A DNA stretch of 64,000 bases, taken from Nocardia iowensis (lineage in GTDB: Bacteria > Actinomycetota > Actinomycetes > Mycobacteriales > Mycobacteriaceae). A model generated the notes under the pieces. It was not told the origin of the DNA. It ran no database searches and was given only the letters and a program-made list of their open reading frames with translations. The position numbers and the translations under genes are program-made. The stretch is taken from assembly GCF_019222765.1 (NCBI RefSeq), contig NZ_CP078145.1, positions 4,030,001 to 4,094,000 of the forward strand. Reading direction: 5' to 3'. Positions 42,245 to 53,200 of this stretch are shown here, in pieces. Position 1 is the first letter of the stretch; every line of letters begins with the position of its first letter.

Positions 42245-45200
42245 CAGCCTGGCCCTGGCGCGCCTGCGCGAACGGCGTGCCGCGGGCATTTCCACCACAA
42301 CCGTTCCGCTGCGCGAGGGTGCCGGGCCGTTCCCGGCGACACCGGCCCAGCGGGGCATCTGGCTGCACGAGCAGCTGGCCGGTCACCCCGCGATCTACCA
42401 TGTGCCACTCGGCATCCGGATCACCGGCCCGCTCGACGTCGCCGCGCTGCACACGGCCGCCGATGCGGTAACTCAGCAGCAGCATGCCTTCCGCACGGTC
42501 TTCAAGGAATCGCCGGAGGGCTTGCGTGCGGAGGTGGTCGATGCCGCGGGTGCGGATTGGCAGACGCCGGATCTGCGCCTGGTTCCCGCGAAAACCCGGA
42601 CGGCAGCGGTCGATCAGCTGCTCGAGTCGCTGGCGTCGGCCCCGTTCGACCTGGCGGCCCGTCCGCCGGTGCGCTGGGCGCTGATCCGGCTGGCCGAGCA
42701 GGAGTGGATTCTCGCGGTCGTCGCGCACCACCTCGTGCTGGACGGGTTGTCGATCGCGCTGCTGATCGATCAGCTGTGGGCGGCCTACGGGGCCGTCCGG
42801 CACGGTGCGGAGGCCATCCTGCCGGTACCACCGCGGCAGTACGCCGACTACGCGGTGTGGAGCGCCGAACACGGCGCGCCCGCAACACAAGCCGCGGCGG
42901 TCGAACGACGGGCCGCGCTGCTGCGCGGTGCTCCGCCGCTCGACCTGTCGATCGGCCGCCGCCCCAGGCGCGTCGGCAACAACGGGGCACGCGTGGAGAA
43001 TTCGTTCCCCCGCGAGATTTCCGACGCGGTCCGTGCCTGCGCGGCGGCCCATGGAATTCCGCCGTTCGTCTTCCTCTTGGCCTGCTACCAGCTGACATTG
43101 GCGCACCATGCCGGTCAGCGCGACTTCTGCGTCGGCATCCCGATGGCGGCCCGGCCGTACACGGAGCTCGCGAAGACCATCGGGCACTTCGTCAATACGG
43201 TGCCGGTACGCGCCGATCTCGCGGACGGGCAGACCTTCGCGGACCTGCTGCACCGGACTCGGGACAGCGCGATGGCTGCCTACGACGACGAGACCGTCCC
43301 GTTCGAGCGGATCGTCGAGGCGATCGGCGGACCGTGGGATCCGGCCTTCAGCCCCGTCTTCCAGACACTGTTCGTGCAGCAGGTGCTGGAACGGCCCGAC
43401 CTGAGCGAGTGGGGTCTGAGCGTCGAGTGGCACACGATCGACACCGGTGCCACGCTTTACGACCTGGTCATGCATGTCGCCGAGACGGGTTCGGAGCTCG
43501 TCTGCCACCTGACCTACAACTCGAAGCTGCTCGACGCGACGGCCGCAACGGATCTTGCGCAGGATTTCCTCGCCATCGCGGCAGCGGCCGCCGCCGCGCC
43601 GACGACCCTGGTGGACGACCTGCTCGCCACGCTGCCGGTGCGCGCGTACGCCGTGAACGACCAAGCGGCCGAGCCGGATTCGGATGAGCCGAGCGACGTC
43701 GCATTCGAAGCCCCGATCGGTGCGCGAGAGATCCGCCTGGCCGCACTGTGGGCCGAGGCACTGGAGCGGCCCGAAGTCGGTCGCCACGACGACTTCTTCC
43801 TACTCGGCGGCACGTCCTTGGCGGCGACCAGGGTGATCTCGCAGATCCTCGACGAGTTCGGCGTCAGCGTCTCGCTGCGCGAACTCTTCGAGAGCCCGAC
43901 GATCGTCACGGCGGCGCGACTGATCGAATCGGCGTCCACGCAGCAGGATTCGCTGCCGCCGTTGCAGCCGTTGCCGCGCACGGACGGTGAGCTGCTAGCG
44001 GTGTCCTACGCCCAGGAACGGCTGTGGTTCCTGGAGACAATGGATCCCGGCAACGCCACCTACATCATGCCGGGCGGATTGCGGCTGCGCGGCGAGCTCG
44101 ATATCGCCGCGGTGGAAAAGGCGCTGGCACTGGTCGAGCAGCGCCACGAGGTGCTGCGCAGTGTCTATCGGACCACCGAGGACGGGCAGCTGCGTCAGGT
44201 GATCCGCCCGTATTCCGCACGGCCACTGGAGTTCACCGATCTCAGCACGTTGCCGTCCGAGCGGCGTGCCGATGCCGAGGCGGAACTCGCCGCGAGTGTC
44301 TATCGCGCTCCCTTCGATCTCGCCGAAGGCCCGGTCTGGCGCTACCACCTGATCAAGTCGGGTTCGAACGAATACCTGCTGGCGATCGCGCTCCATCACA
44401 TCGTGTGCGATGGCTGGTCGGTCGCCGTACTGAGCCAAGAGGTTTCGGCCCACTATCGGGCGCAGATCGCGGGTGTGGCCTCGCCGCTACCGCCACTGGC
44501 CGTGCAGTACGCGGACTACGCGGGCTGGCAGCGCGGCAACGCCGACCGGCTCGACGGGCAGCTGGACTTCTGGCGGACCGAGCTCGCCGACCCGACGGTC
44601 ACCGAAATCCCCGGCGACCGCCCACGTCCCGCGCGCCGCACCTCCCGCGGCGCGGTGGCGCGGCTCGCGGTCGACCCGCAGGTGATGGCCGAGGTCAGGG
44701 CGCTCGCGGCCCGTAGCGGCGTCACCACCTTCGCGGTGTTGCTCGCCGCGTTCTACACGATGCTGAATCGGTATACCCGCCAACAGGATCTGATCGTTGC
44801 CGCACCGATCGCCGGGCGCACCCGCTCGGCCGTCGAACCGCTGGTCGGTTGCTTCCTCAACACCTTGGCGCTGCGGACCGCGGTCGACCCGGCCGAGACT
44901 TTCACCGAGCTGGTGGCCCGCGTCGGGCAGACGGTCCTTTCCGCGCACGCCAACCAGGACCTGCCGTTCGAAAAGGTCATCGAGGCGATGGTGCCCACCC
45001 GGGACCTGAGCCGCACTCCGCTCGCCCAGGTCATGTTCAATTACTTGAACACGCCGCCACCGACCCTCGATATGGCCGGGCTCGACGTCGAACTGGTGGA
45101 CGCGCCGCGTGCGACCGCCAAAATGGACTTCGACCTCACCGTCGACGAGACCGACGGCCCGACGAAGCTGACCCTGGAATACAGCGCCGACCTCTATGAC

Positions 45201-47243
45201 GAACCGACCGCCGTTCGGGCACTGCGGCATTACGCGAGCGCACTGGCCAGCATCGCCGCGAACCCGGGCCAGCTCGTTCGCGAAGTGCGCCTGGAGAGCA
45301 CGGATCAGTATGCGGTGCAGCCGAACTGGGAACTGCCCGGCTCCGCGATGGTGCCCGAGGCCGAGCCGGACGAGCGGCTGATCGATCGGCTCGACGCGGT
45401 GCTCGACTTGCGCGGCAGCGCACCGGCATTGCGCGCGGGTGACCGCACGACCAGCTTCGCCGAACTCGACGCACTCACTGCCGTCATCGCCAAGGAACTC
45501 ATCGGCGCCGGACTGGACGGCAGCCGGGTGGCGCTGCTCTACGACCACACGCCGGAGAGCTTCGTCGCGGTCTGGTCGGCATTGCGCGCGGGCGTCGCGT
45601 ACGTCCCGCTCGATCCGCGGGCACCACAGGCGCGGTTGATCGAAATCCTCGAGGAGGCCGACGTCTCCGCGCTGCTGTGCGATCCGTCGCTCGCGGAGCT
45701 GGCCCGCTCGGTCGCCGGTGCGGCGCACGTGTTCACCGTGTCCGGTCGCATCGACCGACCGGACCCCGCACTGAACGCGGTGCCGACCAACGATCTGTCC
45801 ACCTGGGCCAAATCTCATATCAGCGCGGATGATTTCGCCTACATCCTGCATACCTCCGGATCGACCGGTCGACCGAAGGGTGTCGCGCAGAGCGGCGGCA
45901 ACGCGCTGGCCCACGCGGTCACCTACGCGCGGCGGCTGCGCATCGGACCCGATGATGTCGTCGCCGCGCCGGCTCGATACACCTTCGACGCCGGTGTACT
46001 GAACTCCTTCGGCGCCGCGGTGGCCGGCGCGGAGTTGTACGTGATCGACCCGCACCTGTTCGATCCGGCGGGTCTGCGCGCGGAGATCGAACGCGCCGGG
46101 GTCACCGTGCTGCACTGCACACCAACGCTTTTCCGCTACCTGCTCAGCGACACCGACGGTCCGTGGGTGCCGCAGGCGCTGCGACTGGTCGCGCTCGGCG
46201 GCGAAGAAGTGGTGCGCGGCGACGTCGTCGACTTCGGCAAGCACTTCGCCCCCACCTGCCGATTGGTGAGTCTGTATGGGCCGTCGGAATGCTCGGTCGC
46301 CTTGCAGCACATCATTACCCCCGAGGACGCGGACCGGGCCGGAGTGCCGATCGGTCACCCCGTCGAGGGTGTCGCGGTAGATCTGGTCGACGAAAGTGGG
46401 TGTCCCACTGAGGTTTACGGTGAGATCGCGCTGCGCAGCCCATACGTCGCCCTCGGCTACTGGCATCGGCCCGAACTCACCGAAAAGGTGTTCGGCACCG
46501 GCGTCGACGGCGTCCCGTACTACCGGACGGGCGATCTGGCCCGGCGGCTGTCCGACGGGCGACTGGTCTTCGTCGGTCGCAAGGACCGCCAGGTCAAGAT
46601 TCGCGGCCACCGGGTCGAGCCGGGGGAGGCGGAGACCTTCCTGCGTTCGCACCCGACGGTCGGCGAGGCCGCCGTGGTGCTGGACGCCGACGCCGACGCG
46701 CCGAGGCTGGTCGCCTACCTCACCCAGGACGGTCCGCTGGAGCCCGACTACCTCGAGCTCTCCGCGTTCCTGCGTACTCGGTTGCCGGACTACATGATTC
46801 CGTCCGCCTACATGGTCCTCGACAACCTGCCGCGCGGTCTCACCGGCAAGCTCGATCGCGCCAAGCTGCCGAAGATCGCCCCGGCCGCTGCGCCGGTGTA
46901 CACCCCGCCCGGCACCGAGCTGGAGCGCGTTGTCGCCGAGGTGTGGGCGGAGGTGCTCGACCGGGAGATCGGTCTCGGGCAGAACTTCTTCGACCTCGGC
47001 GGCCATTCGCTCGCGCTGGCCAGGGTGCGTGGACTGCTCGAGCGCCGCCTCGGCGTCGCGCTGGCGATGACCGACCTGTTCGCCGCCCCGACCGTCGACG
47101 GGCTGGCCAAGGCGCTGGCCGGGCGAACGGCACCGCAGCAGGACGTGGACCGAGGCCACGACCGGCGCGCGGCCGCCGCCCGCAGGCGGGCGCACCGCCA
47201 GGCCACCGAGACCCTGCCGGACAGCGTTGGGAGCCAGCGATGA
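42228..47243 (+). CDS. NRPS1: C-T-C-A-T nonribosomal peptide synthetase
   Basis: 1671 residues. C1 at about 25-455 with intact HHLVLDG (167-173). T1 at about 490-565 with LGGTSLAA (Ser530). C2 at about 580-1020 with HHIVCDG (His723/724). A at about 1060-1540 with TSGSTGRPKG, FDAGVLN, SLYGPSE and YRTGDLARR. T2 at about 1560-1630 with LGGHSLAL (Ser1594). Both C domains look active for L-type donors and there is no epimerase. T1 has no A domain of its own. My hand-read A-domain code is D-A-L-H-A-G-L-V-A-K, which I cannot assign. Start ATG 42228 has GGAG at 42217-42220 and overlaps PKS1. A longer frame back to 41958 is PKS1 in another frame. Confidence 0.93.
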   Translation: MNSPASSLALARLRERRAAGISTTTVPLREGAGPFPATPAQRGIWLHEQLAGHPAIYHVPLGIRITGPLDVAALHTAADAVTQQQHAFRTVFKESPEGLRAEVVDAAGADWQTPDLRLVPAKTRTAAVDQLLESLASAPFDLAARPPVRWALIRLAEQEWILAVVAHHLVLDGLSIALLIDQLWAAYGAVRHGAEAILPVPPRQYADYAVWSAEHGAPATQAAAVERRAALLRGAPPLDLSIGRRPRRVGNNGARVENSFPREISDAVRACAAAHGIPPFVFLLACYQLTLAHHAGQRDFCVGIPMAARPYTELAKTIGHFVNTVPVRADLADGQTFADLLHRTRDSAMAAYDDETVPFERIVEAIGGPWDPAFSPVFQTLFVQQVLERPDLSEWGLSVEWHTIDTGATLYDLVMHVAETGSELVCHLTYNSKLLDATAATDLAQDFLAIAAAAAAAPTTLVDDLLATLPVRAYAVNDQAAEPDSDEPSDVAFEAPIGAREIRLAALWAEALERPEVGRHDDFFLLGGTSLAATRVISQILDEFGVSVSLRELFESPTIVTAARLIESASTQQDSLPPLQPLPRTDGELLAVSYAQERLWFLETMDPGNATYIMPGGLRLRGELDIAAVEKALALVEQRHEVLRSVYRTTEDGQLRQVIRPYSARPLEFTDLSTLPSERRADAEAELAASVYRAPFDLAEGPVWRYHLIKSGSNEYLLAIALHHIVCDGWSVAVLSQEVSAHYRAQIAGVASPLPPLAVQYADYAGWQRGNADRLDGQLDFWRTELADPTVTEIPGDRPRPARRTSRGAVARLAVDPQVMAEVRALAARSGVTTFAVLLAAFYTMLNRYTRQQDLIVAAPIAGRTRSAVEPLVGCFLNTLALRTAVDPAETFTELVARVGQTVLSAHANQDLPFEKVIEAMVPTRDLSRTPLAQVMFNYLNTPPPTLDMAGLDVELVDAPRATAKMDFDLTVDETDGPTKLTLEYSADLYDEPTAVRALRHYASALASIAANPGQLVREVRLESTDQYAVQPNWELPGSAMVPEAEPDERLIDRLDAVLDLRGSAPALRAGDRTTSFAELDALTAVIAKELIGAGLDGSRVALLYDHTPESFVAVWSALRAGVAYVPLDPRAPQARLIEILEEADVSALLCDPSLAELARSVAGAAHVFTVSGRIDRPDPALNAVPTNDLSTWAKSHISADDFAYILHTSGSTGRPKGVAQSGGNALAHAVTYARRLRIGPDDVVAAPARYTFDAGVLNSFGAAVAGAELYVIDPHLFDPAGLRAEIERAGVTVLHCTPTLFRYLLSDTDGPWVPQALRLVALGGEEVVRGDVVDFGKHFAPTCRLVSLYGPSECSVALQHIITPEDADRAGVPIGHPVEGVAVDLVDESGCPTEVYGEIALRSPYVALGYWHRPELTEKVFGTGVDGVPYYRTGDLARRLSDGRLVFVGRKDRQVKIRGHRVEPGEAETFLRSHPTVGEAAVVLDADADAPRLVAYLTQDGPLEPDYLELSAFLRTRLPDYMIPSAYMVLDNLPRGLTGKLDRAKLPKIAPAAAPVYTPPGTELERVVAEVWAEVLDREIGLGQNFFDLGGHSLALARVRGLLERRLGVALAMTDLFAAPTVDGLAKALAGRTAPQQDVDRGHDRRAAAARRRAHRQATETLPDSVGSQR

Positions 47244-50233
47244 CACACGACGACAACGAGTTCCGGGTCGCGGTGATCGGCATGGCCTGCCGCTTCCCGG
47301 ACGCGGACACGGTCACAGACTACTGGCGCAATCTGTGCGATGGCCGCGAATCGGTGCGCCCGCTCGACCCGGCGGCCATGCCTGCCGACCCGCCTGCCGG
47401 ATACGTGCACGCGGGAGCGTTGCTGCCGAGCGCGGACAAGTTCGACGCCGAGTTCTTCGAAATGACCCCGCGCGAGGTACAACTCACCGATCCACAGCAT
47501 CGCCTGTTCACCCTGTGCGCGTGGGAGGCGCTGGAGGACGCCGGTCATATCGCGGCCGAAAATCCCACGCCGGTCGGCGTTTTCGCGGGCGCGGGGATCA
47601 GCACCTATCTGCTGCGGAACCTGGTCGGGCACGCGAGCCTGTTCCAGACCCCGAGCTCACAGCTGCATGCCCTGCACGGCAACGCCTCCGACTACCTGGC
47701 CACCAAGGTCTCCTACAAGCTGAACCTGACCGGTCCGAGCGTCGCGGTGCAGACCGCGTGTTCCACCTCGCTGGTCGCCGTGCACCAGGCCGCGCAGGCA
47801 CTACTCGACTTCCAATGCGACGTGGCGCTCGCCGGTGGTGCGAGCGTGCAGGTGCCGCAGCAAGCCGGATACATCTACGAGGAGGGGTCGATCCTCTCGC
47901 CGGACGGTCACTGCCGGGCATTCGACGCCGAAGCCGGTGGCACCGTCTTCGGTTCGGGTGTCGGCGTTGTCGTACTCAAGCGGCTCACCGACGCGATCGC
48001 CGACCGCGACAATATCCACGCCGTGATCCTCGGGTCGGCGGTGAACAACGACGGCGCCAACAAGATCGGCTATACGGCGCCGGGCATCGCGGGCCAGCGC
48101 GCGGTCATCCGGGAAGCGTTGTCGGCGGCCGGTATCGGCGCCGACACCATCGGCTACGTCGAGGCGCACGGCACCGGAACCAAACTCGGCGACCCCATCG
48201 AGGTCGCGGCGCTGTGCGCGGCTTATCGTGAGCACACCGACGCGACACAGTACTGCGCGCTCGGCTCGGTGAAATCCAATGTCGGCCACCTCAATTCCGC
48301 GGGCGGGGTCGCCGGATTCATCAAAGCGGTACTCGCCGTGCGCGACGGCCGCATTCCGGCCAGCCTCCACTACAACCGGCCCAACCCCGAAATCGACTTC
48401 GCCGCAAGCCCGTTCTTCGTCAACACCGAACTCCGGGAATGGTCGGACCCGGTGCGCCGGGCGGGTGTCAGCGCCTTCGGTATCGGCGGAACGAACGCGC
48501 ACGTGATCGTGGAACAGCCGCCGACGCCGACGCCCACTGCGGTGCGGCCCGGTCCTCGCGCGCTGCTGATCTCCGGTCGCACCGCCCAGGACGCCGACCG
48601 GATCGCCGCCAGACTCGCTGAACACCTGCGCAGCTCAGACGCGGAACTACCTGCTGTCGCGCACACTTTGGCGCACGGCCGCCGTCGCTTCCCACACCGT
48701 CGCATGGTCGTGGCGAGCACCGCGGCCGAAGCCGCGGCCGCCCTCGCCAAGCCGACAGCGGGGCAGGCCGCACCCGCGCCCGCGCTTGCCTGGCTGTTCC
48801 CCGGGCAGGGTGTCGCGCTCGGCGCCGCCGTCCTCGAACTCGCCGCGTCGGTCCGTCCGTTCGGCGATCGGTTCCGCGCCTGCGCGGACATCCTGCGCGA
48901 ACGCACCGGCTTCGACCTGGAGTCCGCGGTCGGCAGCGCCGAGGGCACCGAGCAGACTCAGGTGGCCTTGTTCGCGGTCGAGTACGCACTGGCCGGGATG
49001 TGGCGCGAGTTCGGCGCCGAACCACGAGAACTGCTGGGGCACAGCCTCGGTGAACTGGTCTGCGCCACCATCGCCGGCGTCTTCGAGCTGTCCGATGCGT
49101 TGCCACTGGTGGTCGAGCGGGGCCGGATCATGGCGGCGTCACCGCCCGGTGGCATGCTCGCGATCTCCCAAGGCGCGGACGCCATCGCCGAGCGCCTGCC
49201 GGAGGACGTCTGGCTCGCCGCCGACAACTCCGCCAACCGCTGCGTTGTCGCGGGCGCGCCGTCGGCGCTGTTCCGGCTGGCTGGTGAGCTCTCCGACGCG
49301 GGCGTGCCGAGTTCGTTGCTGCCGGTCGGGCACGCGTTCCACACCCCGCTCATGGACGAGGCGGCGGCCCGCTTCGCGGACCTGGTGCGGGCCGTGCCAC
49401 GGCAGGCGCCCCGGGTGTCGTTCTGGTCGAACGTCACCGGTGCGCCCATCACCGCCGAGCAGGCCGTCGATCCCGCGTACTGGTCCCGGCAGATGACCAG
49501 CACCGTGCGTTTCCGGGAGGCCGCGCTCGGCCTGGTCGCCCGTAACCCGGGGACCGTCGCGCTGGAAGTGGGGCCGGGCAAGTCCCTGGTGTCGTTCCTG
49601 CGCACGGCCGATCGCGCGTCGGCGACGGTCGGCACCCTCGGCATCGGGCTCGGAGCCGGGTCACCGGAGACCGCCATCGTGGATGCCGCGGGCCGACTCT
49701 GGTTGTCCGGTGTCGCGGTGGATTTCGATGCCATCTACGGCGGCGAGACACCGGCGTCGGTCAGCTTGCCCACGTATCCCTTTGCCCTGAAGCGCTATTG
49801 GGTCGATCCGCCAGAGGCGATGCCGACGCAGGCCCGCCGCTTCGACACCGCCGAGCCCGCGGCCCCGGCGCCGGTGCCCGCCGACAACGCCGCCGATGCG
49901 GAATCAGACGAAGACGATTTCGTCCTCTCGGTGCGCAGTCGGGTGGTCGCGGTGTGGAGTGCGGCCCTCGGTATCGACGAGTTCGGCACCGACGCCAACT
50001 TCTTCGAGCTGGGCGGTGATTCGCTGCTCGCAGTGCACGTGGCAACCCAGCTGCGGTCCACCTTCCCGTTGGATCTCGCCCTCGGCGAACTGTTCGCCGT
50101 CCCGACCGCGGCGGGGATGGCCGACACCATCGCCGCGCATCTGATGCAGCGGTTGGACGAGTTGTCCGACAGCGAGGTCGAGCTGCTGCTCAACCAGCCG
50201 GGGGCGGCCGAAGAACGGAGCAACAATGCCTGA
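47240..50233 (+). CDS. PKS2: KS-AT-ACP polyketide synthase
   Basis: 997 residues. KS at about 8-430: QTACSTS (Cys174), a form common in KS domains that accept chains from an NRPS, EAHGTGT and GHLNSAGG. AT at about 510-810: LFPGQGV, GHSLGE (Ser602), GHAFH (698-701), a malonyl-CoA pattern. Carrier at about 890-965 with LGGDSLLA (Ser928). No reductive domain. ATG 47240 overlaps the stop of NRPS1 (ATGA). It extends the peptidyl chain by two carbons and leaves a beta-keto group unless reduced in trans. Confidence 0.93.
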   Translation: MTHDDNEFRVAVIGMACRFPDADTVTDYWRNLCDGRESVRPLDPAAMPADPPAGYVHAGALLPSADKFDAEFFEMTPREVQLTDPQHRLFTLCAWEALEDAGHIAAENPTPVGVFAGAGISTYLLRNLVGHASLFQTPSSQLHALHGNASDYLATKVSYKLNLTGPSVAVQTACSTSLVAVHQAAQALLDFQCDVALAGGASVQVPQQAGYIYEEGSILSPDGHCRAFDAEAGGTVFGSGVGVVVLKRLTDAIADRDNIHAVILGSAVNNDGANKIGYTAPGIAGQRAVIREALSAAGIGADTIGYVEAHGTGTKLGDPIEVAALCAAYREHTDATQYCALGSVKSNVGHLNSAGGVAGFIKAVLAVRDGRIPASLHYNRPNPEIDFAASPFFVNTELREWSDPVRRAGVSAFGIGGTNAHVIVEQPPTPTPTAVRPGPRALLISGRTAQDADRIAARLAEHLRSSDAELPAVAHTLAHGRRRFPHRRMVVASTAAEAAAALAKPTAGQAAPAPALAWLFPGQGVALGAAVLELAASVRPFGDRFRACADILRERTGFDLESAVGSAEGTEQTQVALFAVEYALAGMWREFGAEPRELLGHSLGELVCATIAGVFELSDALPLVVERGRIMAASPPGGMLAISQGADAIAERLPEDVWLAADNSANRCVVAGAPSALFRLAGELSDAGVPSSLLPVGHAFHTPLMDEAAARFADLVRAVPRQAPRVSFWSNVTGAPITAEQAVDPAYWSRQMTSTVRFREAALGLVARNPGTVALEVGPGKSLVSFLRTADRASATVGTLGIGLGAGSPETAIVDAAGRLWLSGVAVDFDAIYGGETPASVSLPTYPFALKRYWVDPPEAMPTQARRFDTAEPAAPAPVPADNAADAESDEDDFVLSVRSRVVAVWSAALGIDEFGTDANFFELGGDSLLAVHVATQLRSTFPLDLALGELFAVPTAAGMADTIAAHLMQRLDELSDSEVELLLNQPGAAEERSNNA

Positions 50234-53200
50234 ACTCGTCGACGCCCGCGCCTCCCGCCGAGAGTTGTTGCGGCGCTGGGCCGCGGGCGGCACGCCGCGC
50301 GCCGCCATCCCGCGCCGCGCCGACCCGACTGCCGCCGCGCCGCTTTCGGCCGCCCAGCAGCGGATCTGGTTCCTGGAGCAGCTGTTCCCGGATCGGGCCA
50401 CCTACACGATGCCGTTGGCGCTGCGCCTGCGCGGTCACCTCGATATCGCGGCACTGCAGGGCGCGCTGTCGCTGGTGGTGTCCCGGCACGAGTCGCTGCG
50501 CACCAGTATCGAAGTGCGCGATGGTGTTCCGGTTCAGGTAGTCGGGCCGGTGGCGCCGCTGCCGATGACCATGGTTGGCCCCTCGCAGCTCGATCCGCAG
50601 CGGCCGCTGGCCGACGCGATGGCGCAGGTCGAGCAGTTCAGCCGGACCGTCTTCGACCTGTCGGGCCAGCTGGTCGAGGTGCTGCTGGTGCGGTTGAGCG
50701 AGGACGATTCGATCTTCGCGGTCGCGATGCACCACATCATTTCCGACGGCTGGTCGCTCGGGGTGTTCGCCACCGAATTGATGGCCGCCTACGCCGATTT
50801 CACGGCGGGTAAGCACCAGCCCGAGCTGCCCGAACTGCCGCTGCAGTACCCCGACTACGCCACCTGGTTGCAAGATCTCGCGCAGCGCGACAAGTTCGGC
50901 GCCGACCTCGACTACTGGCGCGATGTCCTCGGCGACGAACCGCCACTGGTGACCTTCCACCCGGACCGGCCACGCGCGCTGGAACCGGAAAACCGCGGCG
51001 CGCGAGTGCAGTTCACCATTCCGGCACCGGTGTTGTCCGGACTGCGGCGGCTGGCCGACGAGGTCAGGGTGAACGACCGCCCCGCCACGCTTTTCGTCGC
51101 ACTGATGGCGGGTTTCAAAGCGCTGCTTCGCTATTACACAGGCGCCGAGGACATCACGGTCGGCACGCCGATCGCGGGCCGGACCAGGCCGGAGATCGAG
51201 CCGCTGATCGGATTCTTCGTGAACGCGCTTGCCCTGCGGACCGATCTGTCCGGCGCGCCGACCTTCCGCGAGCTGCTGGCCAGGGAGCAGCGCGTCGTAT
51301 TCGACGCGTTCGACCATCAGGAAGCCCCGTTCGACCTCGTCGTTGAACACGTGCGCCCCGACCGGGAACTGAGCCATTCGCCGCTGTTCCGCACCGCCGT
51401 GGTGTTGCAGAACACCACGCTGCCCGAGCTCGCCATTCCCGGGCTGAGCGCCGAATACGTCGAAGTGCATTCGGGCACTACGAAGTTCGACGTGCTGGTG
51501 ACCTTGCGGCAGGTCGGCGCGGAGCTGGTCGGCGCGTTCGAGTACGACGTCGACCTGTACGACGAGCCGACCATCGCCGCCATCGCGCGCCACTTCGTCG
51601 CGTTGCTGACCGCGGTCGTCGCGGACCCCGACACCGCGCTGCCGGAGGTCGACTTCCTCGAGCCGGACGAGCGGCAGCGGGCGGTGGCCGCGGCGCTGCC
51701 GAGCGAACCGGCCGCCGAGCCCGCTCTGACGCTGCACGAACTGTTCGCTGCGCAGGCGATTCAGACGCCGGACGCGGTGGCCCTCACGTTCGGCGACAGC
51801 GCGCTGAGCTACGGGGAACTCGCGGCGGCCGCCGATCGGCTGGCCCAGCGGCTGCGCGCCCGCGGCGTCGGTCGCGGCTCCTTCGTCGGCATTCACCTCG
51901 AGCGTTCCGCCGACGTGGTCGTCGCGATCCTGGCCGTGCTGCGCGCCGGTGCCGCCTACGTCCCGCTCGACCCGATGTACCCGGGCGACCGGATCGAATT
52001 CATGATCGCCGACTCGGGGGCGCGGCTGGTGATCAGCGACAGTTCACTGGTCTCGGCGACGGCCGGGTCCGGTCCGGAACTCTTGCTCATCGACGAGCAG
52101 GCCGACGAGACGGTGGCCGACTTCCCGCTGGAGAAGGCCGAGCCGCACGACCCCTGCTACGTCATCTATACCTCGGGCTCGACGGGTGTCCCGAAGGGCG
52201 TGGTCATCGAGCACGCCAACGTGGTTCGCCTGTTCTCGACGACCACCCGCTGGTACGACTTCGGCCCGCACGACGTGTGGACCATGTTCCACTCGTACTC
52301 CTTCGATTTCGCCGTCTGGGAGATGTGGGGTGCGCTGCTGTACGGCGGACGGCTCGTCGTGGTGCCGGGTTCGGTCAGCCGGTCCACCGCGGAGTTCGCG
52401 GAACTGCTCGCACGCGAACAGGTCACGGTGCTCAACCAGACACCGTCGGCGTTCACCCAGTTGCTGCGCGCAGTGGAGAACGCACCCGGCACCGCGCTCG
52501 CGGTGCGCTGGGTGATCTTCGGCGGTGAAGCGCTCGATTTGTCCACGCTCGCACCGTGGTTCGACCGCTACGGCGAGACCGCGCGGCTGGTGAACATGTA
52601 CGGCATCACCGAGACCACCGTGCACGTCACCTATCGCGAACTCACCCGCGCCGATGTGACATCGGCGGCGGGCAGCCTGATCGGCGTCCCGCTGCCCGAT
52701 CTCGGTGTGCTGATCGTCGATCCGGCCGGGCGGCCGGTGCCCGACGGCGTGGCAGGGGAGATGCTGGTGTCCGGGCCCGGTGTCGGGCGCGGCTACCTGA
52801 ACCGGGACGAGCTCACCGCCGAGCGGTTCGTGGAAAGCCCGGTGCTCGCGGGACGACGGGTCTACCGGACCGGTGACCTCGCCCGGCGCAGGGCCGACGG
52901 CGATCTCGAATACCTGGGCCGGATCGATCAGCAGGTGAAGGTCCGCGGCTTCCGAATCGAGCTGGGCGAGATCGAGGCGGCGATCACCGCGCATCCAGGC
53001 GTCGACCAGTCGGTGGTGCTGGCGCGCAAGGACACCGGCGGAAGCCTTTCGCTGGTCGCCTATTTCACGCCGGGCGACGCGACGGCCGATGCCGCCGACG
53101 CGGAGCAGGACCAGGTCGCGAACTGGCAGATCGTCTTCAACAGCACGTATCGGCAAGGCCATGACGGCGACGCCGATTTCGACATCTCCGGGTGGAACAG

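Noticed and set aside
44487..47246. 919-codon open frame antisense to NRPS1
   Set aside because: Arginine- and histidine-rich, without motifs; a by-product of GC-biased third positions in the NRPS gene, which has complete C, T and A motifs.
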